From: Paenibacillus sp. DMB20
GTDB lineage: Bacteria > Bacillota > Bacilli > Paenibacillales > Paenibacillaceae
DNA length: 64,000 nucleotides
Direction of reading: 5' to 3'
NCBI RefSeq assembly: GCF_000987955.1
Contig: NZ_LAZU01000018.1
Location: 97,819-161,818 of the forward strand
Positions within the stretch are counted from its first letter, which is position 1; each line of letters starts with the position of its first letter. The notes beneath the pieces are model-generated. The model saw only the letters and a program-made list of their open reading frames with translations. It was not told the DNA's origin and did no database searches. Positions 1 through 8,740 of the stretch are shown one piece after another. Position numbers and translations under genes: made by a program.

Positions 1-32
1 TTTGACATTTTTTGAAGGAGGTGAATTTTTCA

Positions 33-305
33 ATGGCAGTACGTATTCGTCTGAAACGCATGGGTGCTCACAAAGCCCCTTTCTACCGCGTGGTGGTATC
101 GGATTCCCGTTCTCCGCGTGACGGCCGCTTTATCGAGGAAATCGGTTATTACAATCCGGTTGCTCAACCGGCTGAAGTTAAAATCGATGAAGAAAAAGCG
201 CTCAAATGGCTTCAAAACGGTGCTCAAGCATCCGACACTGTTCGCAACTTGCTTAGCAAGGCGGGCGTGATGAAGAAGTTCCACGAGCTTAAGAATCAGA
301 AATAA
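33..305 (+). CDS. rpsP: 30S ribosomal protein S16
   Basis: S16 is a small-subunit protein that binds 16S rRNA early in 30S assembly. The 90-residue product begins [11 protein letters not shown] and contains the family signature [23 protein letters not shown] chose the ATG at 33 rather than the upstream TTG at 12 because a strong GAAGGAGGTGA Shine-Dalgarno sits 8-10 bases before it and S16 proteins start with MAVRIR. It is the first gene of the S16-KhpA-RimM-TrmD cluster conserved in Firmicutes. The promoter lies outside the window. Confidence 0.97.
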   Translation: MAVRIRLKRMGAHKAPFYRVVVSDSRSPRDGRFIEEIGYYNPVAQPAEVKIDEEKALKWLQNGAQASDTVRNLLSKAGVMKKFHELKNQK

Positions 306-326
306 GACTGATCGCGAGGGTCATCT

Positions 327-557
327 ATGGAAGAATTAGTTCGTGTTATCGCTAAGGCTTTGGTGGATCATCCGGAAGATGTGACCGTGAAGACGGTGGA
401 GAAGGAGCATCTGATTGTGTATGAGCTGCACGTGCATCCTGACGATGTCGGGAAGGTCATAGGCAAGCAGGGGCGTATCGCCAAATCGCTGCGCACGGTC
501 GTCACATCGGCGGCAGTCAAAATGGATAAACGGGTGACCGTTGACATCATTTCTTAA
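327..557 (+). CDS. khpA: KH-domain RNA-binding protein KhpA (YlqC)
   Basis: A 76-residue protein made almost entirely of one KH RNA-binding domain. The GKQGRIAK loop (around residues 46-53) is the GxxG motif that contacts RNA. KhpA proteins pair with KhpB/Jag and act in cell elongation and RNA metabolism in Gram-positive bacteria. It starts 21 bases after rpsP with only a weak purine-rich ribosome binding site, so it is probably co-transcribed with rpsP. Length and position between S16 and RimM fit the family well. Confidence 0.93.
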   Translation: MEELVRVIAKALVDHPEDVTVKTVEKEHLIVYELHVHPDDVGKVIGKQGRIAKSLRTVVTSAAVKMDKRVTVDIIS

Positions 558-611
558 GATTATCGAAAAAGCATATTCTTAAGAGACTTTTTCTTAAAGA
601 TATACGAAAGG

Positions 612-640
612 GGGTTAGGATGCATGTCCTAGCCCTTTTT
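612..640 (+). terminator. Rho-independent terminator between khpA and rimM
   Basis: A 9-bp stem (GGGTTAGGA / TCCTAGCCC, one G-T pair) with a short loop is followed directly by five T residues. It would end or attenuate the rpsP-khpA transcript before rimM. Confidence 0.8.
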
Positions 641-714
641 CGTACATGCTGAAGAAAACCGTTAGGCTAGAAATGCAAGCTGGTGCTTATTACGTTTGAT
701 GCAGGAGGAAGACC

Positions 715-1239
715 ATGTCCCAGAAGTTGATTACCGTAGGAAAAATTGTGAACACGCACGGCATTCGCGGCGAAATCAAGGTGATGCCGCATACGGATTT
801 TGCAGAACAGCGTTTTGCCAAAAACAGCCCGTTGTTTATCGTTCTGACCAAAGGAGGCGCCCCGATTCCCGTGACGGTGGAGTCGTCCCGTCTTCATAAA
901 AATATGTACATCATAAAGCTGAAAGAAATCGCAAGCATAAACGATGCGGAGAAATATAAGGAAAGTCTTTTGAAAATCAGTGAGGATCTTCAGGAGGAAC
1001 TGCCGGATAACGAATATTATTTCCATGAAATTATCGGGTGCCGGGTTGTTACGGACGACGAGCCTGCCCAAGAGCTTGGGACGATCACGGAGATTTTGAC
1101 GCCGGGGGCAAACGACGTATGGGTGGTTAAAACACCGAAGGGAAAAGAGGTTTTGCTGCCTTCGATTCCGGATGTCATCCTGGACGTGGATAAAGAGGCG
1201 AAAATCGTACGCGTTCATCTGATGGAAGGGTTGTTGTAG
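715..1239 (+). CDS. rimM: Ribosome maturation factor RimM
   Basis: RimM binds S19 and helps mature the head of the 30S subunit. The 174-residue product has the N-terminal RimM beta-barrel ([18 protein letters not shown], residues 5-22) and a C-terminal PRC-barrel with [17 protein letters not shown] and [11 protein letters not shown] (residues about 120-160). The ATG at 715 follows an AGGAGG site by 6 bases. Its stop is one base from the trmD start, so the two are translationally coupled. Length is normal for the family. Confidence 0.96.
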   Translation: MSQKLITVGKIVNTHGIRGEIKVMPHTDFAEQRFAKNSPLFIVLTKGGAPIPVTVESSRLHKNMYIIKLKEIASINDAEKYKESLLKISEDLQEELPDNEYYFHEIIGCRVVTDDEPAQELGTITEILTPGANDVWVVKTPKGKEVLLPSIPDVILDVDKEAKIVRVHLMEGLL

Positions 1240-1240
1240 C

Positions 1241-2143
1241 ATGAAGGTGGATGTGTTGACACTGTTTCCTGAAATGTTTGACGGGGTCTTCCATTCCAGC
1301 ATTTTGGGGAAGGCCGCCGAGAAAGGCATCGTCTCGCTGAATGCGGTTAATTTCCGGCAGTACGCCGGAAACAAGCACGGCCAGGTGGACGATACGCCAT
1401 ATGGCGGCGGCGGAGGCATGGTGCTGAAGCCCGATCCGATTTTTGCCGCCGTTGAGGATTTGCTTAATCCGGGTGTAACGCAGGCGGGGCAAGGCGAAAG
1501 GCCTGCAGAGACTGCCGCGGATGCCGACACGGCTTCAGATACCCGGACACCTGAAGGTATGGAAATCGCCACGGCTCAGGCCGGTCTGGACGCAGGCGAA
1601 ACGGCTCACGCCGAAACCAAAGCGCCGCGCGTCATTCTGATGTGCCCTCAAGGAGAAACATTTACGCAGAAGAAGGCCGAGGAGCTGTCGAAGGAAGAGC
1701 ACCTGGTATTCATTTGCGGCCATTATGAGGGCTACGACGAGCGGATTCGCGAGTTTCTGGTTACGGATGAGCTGTCGATCGGAGATTATGTGCTTACGGG
1801 CGGAGAACTGCCCGCGATGGTCATTATTGATTCCGTCGTAAGGCTGCTCCCCGGTGTTCTTGGCAATGAAACATCCGCGGTAACGGATTCGTTCAGTACC
1901 GGGCTGCTGGAATATCCCCACTACACGCGTCCCGCGGAATTCCGCAGCTGGAAGGTGCCGGATATTCTGCTGAGCGGGCATCATGCGAACATTGACGTGT
2001 GGCGGCGGGAGCAGGCGCTGAAGCGGACCTGGGAGCGGCGACCGGAACTGCTGGACAGCCTGGAACTGTCCCAAAAGGACCGGATGTTCTTGGATAAGCT
2101 GAGAGCGGCGCGTAAAGACGACAATGGCAAACTCGATTCATGA
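1241..2143 (+). CDS. trmD: tRNA (guanine-37-N1)-methyltransferase TrmD with an extra internal segment
   Basis: TrmD methylates N1 of G37 in tRNAs using S-adenosylmethionine, which prevents frameshifting. Family motifs are present: [20 protein letters not shown] at the N-terminus, [19 protein letters not shown], the SAM-knot segment [14 protein letters not shown], and [15 protein letters not shown]. The product is 300 residues against roughly 240-250 typical. The excess is a run of about 50 residues (roughly 88-140) rich in Ala, Glu, Thr and Asp, inserted between the [11 protein letters not shown] helix and [10 protein letters not shown]. The reading frame is intact on both sides, so this is a real in-frame insertion. 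Confidence 0.95.
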   Translation: MKVDVLTLFPEMFDGVFHSSILGKAAEKGIVSLNAVNFRQYAGNKHGQVDDTPYGGGGGMVLKPDPIFAAVEDLLNPGVTQAGQGERPAETAADADTASDTRTPEGMEIATAQAGLDAGETAHAETKAPRVILMCPQGETFTQKKAEELSKEEHLVFICGHYEGYDERIREFLVTDELSIGDYVLTGGELPAMVIIDSVVRLLPGVLGNETSAVTDSFSTGLLEYPHYTRPAEFRSWKVPDILLSGHHANIDVWRREQALKRTWERRPELLDSLELSQKDRMFLDKLRAARKDDNGKLDS

Positions 2144-2161
2144 AATTCGTGTGAAAGCCAA

Positions 2162-2203
2162 AGAGCCGACGCACGGCTCTCCGAAATAATGAAAGCGCTT
2201 ACG
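2162..2203 (+). promoter_or_regulatory. Perfect 7-bp hairpin followed by a CcpA-box-like sequence
   Basis: AGAGCCG and CGGCTCT (2162-2180) form a 7-bp stem downstream of trmD, but no T-run follows, so it is a weak terminator candidate. Just after it, TGAAAGCGCTTACG (2190-2203) matches the catabolite-responsive element consensus except at the last base. Function is inferred from sequence only. Confidence 0.35.
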
Positions 2204-2329
2204 AATATGGAAGGCACATCCGTTTTGCGGGCAAGGTGTCCAATTTTTTTTTAAAAAGCAGGTACAAATCGATAGCAAACGGGTAATAATATAACGGGTT
2301 AAATGAAGGATTGTAAGGAGGATTTACAC

Positions 2330-2476
2330 ATGAAGAACACTCAAAGCGATCACCCCTATAAACGTTTTAACGAACAGGAAGATGAGGTTACATTTCGAAC
2401 GGTAGACGATATTTTAGATTACTATAGCAGCCGTCAAGGAACGAATCCCAACCCGTCCGAGAAACCCCTAAACTAA
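2330..2476 (+). CDS. Small conserved-looking protein of unknown function (48 aa)
   Basis: A 48-residue ORF starts 8 bases after a clear AAGGAGG site (2315-2321) and ends shortly before a strong terminator, so it looks expressed. The product is polar and acidic in the middle (FNEQEDEVTFRTVDDILDYY) with a Pro/Asn-rich tail. It has no membrane segment, signal peptide or recognised domain. It stands alone between trmD and a convergent histidine kinase gene. Confidence 0.6.
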   Translation: MKNTQSDHPYKRFNEQEDEVTFRTVDDILDYYSSRQGTNPNPSEKPLN

Positions 2477-2555
2477 TAGACGCGACAAGCCAACCCCGTT
2501 AATAATTCTCAGTTGATGCTGGGGTTCACAACACCGTTTCCATCCGGAAAATTGG

Positions 2556-2593
2556 ACGCCTTCTGCGGTTGTATATCCGTAGAAGGCGTTTTA
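2556..2593 (+). terminator. Bidirectional terminator between convergent genes
   Basis: A 13-bp stem (ACGCCTTCTGCGG / CCGTAGAAGGCGT, one G-T pair) with an 8-base loop is followed by TTTT on the plus strand and by AATTTT on the minus strand. It can end both the 48-aa gene and the histidine kinase transcript. Confidence 0.85.
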
Positions 2594-2609
2594 AACATAT
2601 ATGGCAGGT

Positions 2610-3999
2610 TCATTCCGGCTCGATCACAGGCAATTCGATATTCGCGTGAAAACCTTGTCCGGCATCGCTGGATAAAACCAAGCAACCGTGATGCGCTTTT
2701 GCAATTCGCGCTGCCATCGGCAGCCCCAACCCGTGCCCGTTTTGGCGCGGGTGTTTTCTTTTGGATGAATAAGGAAGTTCAAGCAAATCGGGAAGTTCGC
2801 TTCGGGAGATTCCTTTACCGTTATCGGATACCGTAAAACGGCAGATATGACGGCTTTCGTCAAAGGAGGTTTGCAAACGGATTCGGCAGCCGTCCGGATT
2901 GTGAAAAATGCTATTTTGCACCATATTGGTCATGGCGCGCAGCAGCAGCCGTTCATCCCCGTTCACTTTTGATCTTTCATCCAAAATCGCCACATCCAGC
3001 GTGAACCGTTCGTCCAAGCCGTTATTCAGCAGTTCGGACGCGGCTTGTCTTGCCAATGCCGACAGCCGGACGGGTTTCTTGCCGAGCGGCTGCATGTCAT
3101 ATTCCAACATGGAGACCAGGTTCAAGTCATGGACCAAAGAGCGCAGCTTTTCTGCCTGCTTCCGGACGATTCCCGCCTGACGCCGCTGATCTGAAGGCAC
3201 GGCGTCATTTTCTTCTAAATCGCTTGCGTGGCCCAGCACCATGGAAAGGGGCGTGCGGATGTCGTGCGAAATGCCGGCAATCCAGTTCAATCGGGCTTCA
3301 TCCCTGCTTTTTAAGGCATTGTTTTTCCGTTTCAGCAATGCGGATGCGTGATTGATGCTTAGTGCAAGGTTGGCCAATATTCCCTTCGGCTCTACAAATA
3401 CTTCTTTGTCTTCAGCCAGGGCTTGTATGCCATGCGTCAGCGGACGGATGGAGCGGATCAGCTTGGAACCGATCAACAAGGACAAAAACAAGGCCAATGC
3501 AATGTTTCCCGCCAGCAGAATCAATGCTTTTAACGGCAGGTTTTCCACCAATCCTACCGAAAGGACATGCTCGTATTTGGCAAGGGTTCCTTTCGGGTAC
3601 CCGACAACCACCAATCCTTCGCTATGCTCCCAAATAAAAACCGGATAGTCCCTCAAGTAGCTGCGGGAAAACTTGGCCGCATCCGTCAGCGAATAAGTTT
3701 GTTCCAGTTCACTCGGCAGCTTGTAATTCCATGTCACCCGACCTTGTTCGCCAATCAGCATCGCCCATGCCCGATGTTCATCCAGCAGCTTTTGGGATGA
3801 GGCGTTCAAGGAATAGGCATGGGACGAACGATGCAATCCCTCTGCGACGCTTCGTACTACAAAGGACGGAGATTTTCCTTCGTTCACTCCTTTTCCGATC
3901 CAGACAGACAGCACGATAAAATTGAGGACAAGCAGAAAAATGGAGATGAGCATGGTTGAGCTGACAAAGCGCTTTTAAGATGCGTACCGTCCCTTCCAC
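2610..3999 (-). CDS. Sensor histidine kinase of an antimicrobial-peptide-type two-component system
   Basis: A membrane sensor kinase. Two transmembrane segments flank an extracytoplasmic region: ISIFLLVLNFIVLSVWIG near the N-terminus and LILLAGNIALALFLSLLIG around residue 150. The H-box is GISHDIRTPLSMV, the N-box NMVQNSIFHN, and the G boxes VSDNGKGIS and GHGLGLPMA. The likely start is the GTG at 3999, just after AAGGAGG and one base from the upstream regulator stop. One extra T in the run 3973-3976 breaks the frame after about nine codons; without it the N-terminus joins the rest. It is paired with the regulator at 4001-4713 and points away from the ABC transporter it probably controls. Confidence 0.88.
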
Positions 4000-4000
4000 C

Positions 4001-4713
4001 TTAATCCTCCTTCACGATCAGCTTGTATCCCAATCCCCGGACGGTTAATAAAAATGCCGGATTGGAGGGATTCGGCTCGATTTTCTCGCGGATGCGGCGG
4101 ATGTGCACCATCAGCGTATTTTCGTATCCGTAATAATCATCTCCCCATGTGGCCTGGCAAAGGGCATCATTGGTTACAATGCGGTTCCGGTTTTCATAAA
4201 ACTTGGAAAGCAGCGTATGCTCCTTTGCCGTCATAGGACATTCGCCCTCTTCACTTTTTTATGATGCCGCTTTCCAAATCAATATAGCGCGTTCCCAAAC
4301 GGAAGGCCGGGCGCTTTTCCTGATTTGGCGGAGAATAAACCCTGCGCAGGACGGCCTTCAAACGCAAAACGAGCTCCCGCGGCAAAAACGGTTTTACAAT
4401 GTAGTCATCCGCGCCAAGTCCCAGCCCCAATATGCGGTCTTCATCCTCTCCTCTCGCTGACAGAAAAAGGATCGGCATATTTGATATTTGACGCAGGGAA
4501 GGCAGTAAGGAAAATCCGTCCCCATCCGGCAGCATGACATCGAGGATAGCAATGTCGGGCTTTACCGACCGGCAAATCTCTAATGTCTCCGCGCAGTCGG
4601 CTGCATGATAGATGCGAGTAAACCCCTCCTTGCGCAGAAATCCATCCACCATATCCCTTATATCTTGCTCATCATCCACAATGAGCAGCTTTTTTATTTT
4701 TCAATTCTTCCAT
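4001..4713 (-). CDS. OmpR-family response regulator (two frameshifts)
   Basis: The receiver domain carries the acidic pair in VDDEQD, the phospho-acceptor in AILDVMLPDGDGF and KPF at the end of the domain. The winged-helix DNA-binding domain has TAKEHTLLSKF, NRIVTNDALCQATWG and the C-terminal VRGLGYKL. The two halves lie in different frames. Removing one T from the run 4255-4260 joins them, and removing one from 4690-4695 restores the N-terminus starting MEELKNKKLLIV at 4713. The stop is one base before the kinase start, as usual for such pairs. The two breaks are more likely sequence errors than decay. Confidence 0.85.
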
Positions 4714-4798
4714 ATTCAAATCACCCATTACCAATATACCAATTTTTCATCTTATTTCACCTATAAATCCGGTCGTGTTTCATGATTTAAGGCTGGCT

Positions 4799-4840
4799 TA
4801 AGGTTAGCGTCAGGTTGGCGAAAGACCCGGCTGCAATAAT
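4799..4840 (+). promoter_or_regulatory. Promoter with direct-repeat operator before the ABC transporter
   Basis: TAAGGTT (4799-4805) and TCAGGTT (4810-4816) are direct repeats spaced 11 bases apart, the usual one-turn arrangement for OmpR-family regulators. They overlap a possible -35 (TTGGCG) with a TAATTT -10 about 16 bases further. The site lies between the divergent regulator and transporter genes, so control by the adjacent response regulator is inferred. Confidence 0.5.
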
Positions 4841-4885
4841 TTTGGTCATATCAGGCAAATGCCATATAGATGGGAGCTAAAAAGT

Positions 4886-5798
4886 ATGAACCAAATCGTT
4901 TCTGCCCACAATCTTTCTAAACGTTACGGGGACGCTTTCTCTGTAAACCAGGTAAATTTATCCGTTGACGAAGGGGCCATCTACGGTTTCCTAGGCCCGA
5001 ACGGGGCCGGCAAATCCACCACCTTGAAAATGCTTTTGGGACTGGTCAAGCCTACGGATGGCAAAATAACGGTCTTTGGAAAAGACTTGGAAACCAACCG
5101 TCGTTCCATTCTAAAAAAAAATCGGTTCGCTCATTGAATCGCCTTCCTATTACGGACATCTGACGGGGTTGGAAAATATGCGCATCGTCCAGCGGCTTCG
5201 CGATGTTCCCGATCGAAATGTGTTGGAAGCCCTGAAAATCGTCCGGCTTGAAAATCACAAGGATAAAAAAGTTGCGTTGTATTCCCTTGGCATGAAGCAG
5301 CGTTTGGGCATTGCCATGGCATTGGTTGCGTCTCCGAAGCTCCTTGTCCTGGATGAACCGACTAACGGCCTTGACCCTGCCGGGATCGGCGAAATCCGGG
5401 AACTGATTCGGTCTTTGCCGCAGCGTTATGGAATGACGGTCCTGCTGTCCAGTCATCTTCTTTCAGAAATTGAACAGATGGCAACTTCGGTAGGCATTAT
5501 CAACAACGGAAAAATGCTGTTCCAGGGGAGCATGGAGGAGCTGCAGCGCAAAAGCCAACCTACCATTAGGATCAGGACGAGGAACAACGCTTCGGCACAT
5601 GAAGTGCTTGTTCGAAAAGGCCTTTTTCCCATACTACAAAAGGATTGCCTGGTGTTTGAACATCTCACGGATTCGCAGGTAGCGCAGGCCAACAGAGATT
5701 TGACGGGAGCCCATATCGATGTGCTGCGGATCGAAGAACATAAGCGGAATTTGGAGAGCATATTCCTCGCGATTACAGGAAAGGAGAACAGCCTGTAA
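4886..5798 (+). CDS. ABC transporter ATP-binding protein, lantibiotic-immunity (NisF/SpaF) type, frameshifted
   Basis: The ATPase of a three-component exporter. Walker A is GPNGAGKST (residues about 38-46), the signature segment is SLGMKQRLGIA and Walker B is LLVLDEPTNGLDP. The frame breaks in an A9 run at 5113-5121. With eight A residues the protein reads through ILKKIGSLIESPSYYGHLTG into the second half. The start at 4886 follows a GATGGGAG site. The stop overlaps the next start (TAATG), so the permeases are co-translated. The closest known architecture is the NisFEG/SpaFEG/CprABC family that expels lantibiotics or host peptides from the membrane. Confidence 0.87.
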
Positions 5799-6553
5799 TG
5801 AGAATGATTCGCCTTGAATTTTATAAACTGCGCCGCAAACGCCTGCTTCTGATGACGGTTTTGTTCCTTTGCGCAGAAATCGTTTGGGCGTTTGCTGCAG
5901 CCGGCATGTCGTTTTCCCGCCATCCCGGCCGAGCCGGATGGGAGCCGGTCATTGTCATGCTATCTTCGATGAACGGATTGTTTTTGCCCATTCTTTCAGC
6001 GATTGTCGTATCCCGCATTTGCGATATGGAGCATAAGGGGAATACATGGAAGCTGCTGTTGTCGGCTTCCGTGAGGCGAGGGCAGCTTTACGCGGCAAAA
6101 TATATATGTGCCTGTTTAATCATGCTGTGTGCGTGCTTGCTGCAAGTGCTTGCCATTGCTGCCTTTGGAGTCATGAATGATTTTATTGAGCCTGTTCCAA
6201 TCTTCCTTCTGGTTCGTTTTCTCATAGGCGTTGCGGTGACCAATATGGTCGTTATCGCATTGCAGCAATGGATGTCCATGGCCGTCAAAAATCAGGCTTT
6301 TGCGCTCTGTCTTGGCATGCTTGGCGGTTTTATCGGGTTGGTGGGCGATTTGTTCCCGGCGACGGTAAGGAGATTTTTTGCGTGGACTTACTATACGGGC
6401 TTAAGCCCGATTACGCAAAAGTATGCAAGCGAAGAAATGCAGCTCATCGTACGCGATTGGGGTGAAGCCCTGCCCGTGACGGGGATGCTGATCGCGGCTG
6501 GATTTGCGATTTATGCGGCTGGCAGCCTGCATGTATCCAGACAGGAAGTATAG
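5798..6553 (+). CDS. ABC transporter permease, lantibiotic-immunity (NisE/SpaE) type
   Basis: A 251-residue integral membrane protein with about six hydrophobic segments (for example LLLMTVLFLCAEIVWAFAA, MLCACLLQVLAIAAF, FLIGVAVTNMVVIAL, MLGGFIGLVGDLF). The N-terminal RLEFYKLRRKRL is typical of ABC-2-like permeases next to NisF-like ATPases. It overlaps the ATPase stop by one base and lies five bases before the second permease. No frameshift is seen. Confidence 0.85.
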   Translation: MRMIRLEFYKLRRKRLLLMTVLFLCAEIVWAFAAAGMSFSRHPGRAGWEPVIVMLSSMNGLFLPILSAIVVSRICDMEHKGNTWKLLLSASVRRGQLYAAKYICACLIMLCACLLQVLAIAAFGVMNDFIEPVPIFLLVRFLIGVAVTNMVVIALQQWMSMAVKNQAFALCLGMLGGFIGLVGDLFPATVRRFFAWTYYTGLSPITQKYASEEMQLIVRDWGEALPVTGMLIAAGFAIYAAGSLHVSRQEV

Positions 6554-6558
6554 GAGGA

Positions 6559-7297
6559 ATGAAGATGTTAAGACATTGCGTTTCTGCGGAATGGCTGAAG
6601 CTCCGCCACTCCCGCATATGGATGATACTGATGATTTTGCCGCTGGTCAGCGTGTTCATCGGGTGCGCGAATTTCGCCATGAATCAGGGGGCTCTGCAAA
6701 AGGAATGGTACAGCTTGTGGTCGCAGGTCGGCCTGTTTTACGGGGAGTTTTTTCTTCCGATTCTCATCGCCATTTGCAATGCGTTTCTGTGCAGGCTGGA
6801 GCATGCCAACAAAAACTGGAATATGGTCATGACCGCCCCTGTACCCGCAGCGTATATTTTCATAGCCAAACTGATGGTGGCCGGCACGCTTCTCATATTT
6901 GTGCAAGGATTCTTTTTTTTTGCTGTATTTCCTTGGTGGTAAACTAACAGGCCTGTCTGCTGCGCTTCCCCCGGAATTACCCGGATGGTTATTTCGCGGC
7001 TGGATAGCGGCCCTTGCCATCAGCGTTTTTCAACTGGCGCTTTCCATGCGGATCCGCAGCTTTGCGGCACCGGTTGGAATCAGCCTATGCGCTGCATTTT
7101 TGGGGTTGGGAATGTACGTGGCGAAACTCTCCTTGTTTTTTCCGAATTCGCTGTTAACCACCGGAATGGGGGTGCTCAGTCAGGAGGGCCTCACTCCGGG
7201 TGATCATCTAACATTTTACGTGATGAATCTGCTTTACATGGCGGCAATCAGCGCGGCAGCCATCCGTCGGCTGCGAAAATCGGATGTGGTGGCCTAA
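6559..7297 (+). CDS. ABC transporter permease, lantibiotic-immunity (NisG/SpaG) type, frameshifted
   Basis: The second permease of the exporter. It starts MLRHCVSAEWLKLRHSRIW after a GGAGG site, as ABC-2-like permeases often do with an amphipathic segment before the first membrane helix. Hydrophobic segments include MILMILPLVSVFIGC, PILIAICNAFL, IAALAISVFQLAL and GISLCAAFLGLGM. The frame breaks in a T9 run at 6913-6921; with eight T residues it continues as GFFFLLYFLGGKLTG into the second half. It is the last gene of the operon, with a terminator 40 bases downstream. Confidence 0.83.
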
Positions 7298-7337
7298 CCG
7301 AGGATAGAGGGTAATCGTTGTTCGATACTAATTAGGG

Positions 7338-7371
7338 AAAATGACTCCTGACGGATTCGGAGTCATTTTTC
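7338..7371 (+). terminator. Rho-independent terminator after the ABC exporter operon
   Basis: AAAATGACTCC pairs with GGAGTCATTTTT around a short loop, with a T-rich tail. Confidence 0.85.
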
Positions 7372-7435
7372 TTTTAACAACGGGCCATATCCAAATCGTG
7401 TAAAAATATTGAAAGCCAAAGTAAATGATTTGAAA

Positions 7436-7465
7436 TTGTCTTGGCTTTGAAATCAGGTCTATAAT
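7436..7465 (+). promoter_or_regulatory. Probable sigma-A promoter of the parvulin-like gene
   Basis: TTGTCT and TATAAT are separated by 18 bases, about 60 bases upstream of the start at 7527. Confidence 0.5.
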
Positions 7466-7526
7466 TTGAACAACCGACAAAGCAAATGCCGAAATACATC
7501 GATTTGTTCAGGAGGTGCTGCAGGTT

Positions 7527-8621
7527 ATGAAGCAAGCTGGACGTCCACGTTCGAAATATAAATGGGTCATTGCCGGCTTTTTTGTGCTGTCGATCTGCAC
7601 GACTGCCGCGTTGATCAAGGGAAAGCTTCAGGCAGATGAACAGACATATGACGTGATCGCGACCGTCGATGGAATCCCGATCACGCTGCCGGAATTCAGT
7701 AGGGCAGCGCAAAGGAACAAGTCCGGAATATTGAATTATTTCCATGAAAAATACGGCGCGGAACAGACATCCGGGTTCTGGACAACCGCTTATGGCGGAG
7801 AAGTCCCTCTGGACGCGTTAAAGAAAAAGGCATTGGATGACAGCGTGAGAATTAAGGTCAGACAGTGGATTGCCATGGACCAAGGTATTTTGAAGCATAT
7901 CGGCTATCCAGAGTTCTTGAAGCAGCTTCAACAGGAAAATGCTCGCAGGGCCAAAGCGGTCGCTAACCGGCAGGTGATTTATGGACCGGTCCGATACAAC
8001 GAAAATACGTATTTTGAGTACATCATGACTAACGCCACGACGGCCGTGAAGCAAAAAATGCAGCTTGATGACGAATCGAAGCCGGACGAACGGGCGCTCA
8101 AAGCATTTTACGAGTTGCATAAGGATGAGCTGTACCAGACTCCGGGCGTCGTAAAGGTAGTCAGCATGTCCATTTCTTTTTTGGATTCCGATCGCAATGC
8201 CGATCCATCGAAAAAAGTTCAGGCTAAAAAGCAGTTGGAAGAGGCATACGCCGAACTGGAATCAGGGGCCACTTTCAGCGATATCGCCAAAATCTATTCG
8301 GATCAAGAGGCTCAGCAGGAGCTTGTGTTCCATCTGGGAAATTCCCGGCACAATTCCAGAAGCCCTGTCGCCAGGGCTGCGGAGAAGATGAGAACAGGCG
8401 AAACAAGCGGCATCATTGAGGAGAACGGAAGCTTGTATTTAATGAAATGTACGGAGAAAACCGAGCCGGGCTCCATGTACGCCCCTTATCCGGAGATAGA
8501 AGAGCAGGTGCTCAAGGATTATATCGATAGCGAATATGAAGTTTGGGTACGAAAAAAAATGGACCAAGCCCATGTCGAAGTCAATGAATCGCTGTATCGA
8601 TCCTGGACGGCCCATGAATAG
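7527..8621 (+). CDS. Membrane-anchored parvulin-like peptidyl-prolyl isomerase (SurA/PrsA type)
   Basis: A 364-residue protein with one N-terminal membrane anchor (WVIAGFFVLSICTTAALI), so the rest faces outside the membrane. The N-terminal part (VDGIPITLPEFSRAAQR onward) resembles the chaperone region of SurA-like proteins. A PPIC-like region follows around residues 205-315 (VVKVVSMSISF, FSDIAKIYSDQEAQQ, ARAAEKMRTGETSGIIEENG). I chose the ATG at 7527, 8-9 bases after AGGAGGTG. It lies directly before a large secreted beta-helix protein, so help in folding exported enzymes is plausible but inferred. Its A8 and T6 runs are in frame. Confidence 0.75.
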   Translation: MKQAGRPRSKYKWVIAGFFVLSICTTAALIKGKLQADEQTYDVIATVDGIPITLPEFSRAAQRNKSGILNYFHEKYGAEQTSGFWTTAYGGEVPLDALKKKALDDSVRIKVRQWIAMDQGILKHIGYPEFLKQLQQENARRAKAVANRQVIYGPVRYNENTYFEYIMTNATTAVKQKMQLDDESKPDERALKAFYELHKDELYQTPGVVKVVSMSISFLDSDRNADPSKKVQAKKQLEEAYAELESGATFSDIAKIYSDQEAQQELVFHLGNSRHNSRSPVARAAEKMRTGETSGIIEENGSLYLMKCTEKTEPGSMYAPYPEIEEQVLKDYIDSEYEVWVRKKMDQAHVEVNESLYRSWTAHE

Positions 8622-8641
8622 TCGAGGTATCCGGCATTTTT

Positions 8642-8656
8642 TGTAAGCGCTTCACA
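8642..8656 (+). promoter_or_regulatory. CcpA-box-like palindrome upstream of the beta-helix gene
   Basis: TGTAAGCGCTTCACA is a near-perfect palindrome around AAGCGCTT and resembles catabolite-responsive elements. It lies about 85 bases before the start of a secreted polysaccharide-active candidate, where carbon catabolite repression would make sense. Confidence 0.45.
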
Positions 8657-8740
8657 AAAAAATGTGGAGCCATTACATAAAGGCGGTCCGGGGATAACTC
8701 CGAATTCCGTCAAACATTCCTTTAAAAGGAGGATAAACGC

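Noticed and set aside
667..1572. Long minus-strand open frame opposite rimM and trmD
   Set aside because: It is antisense to two clearly conserved genes and its product has no protein-like features.
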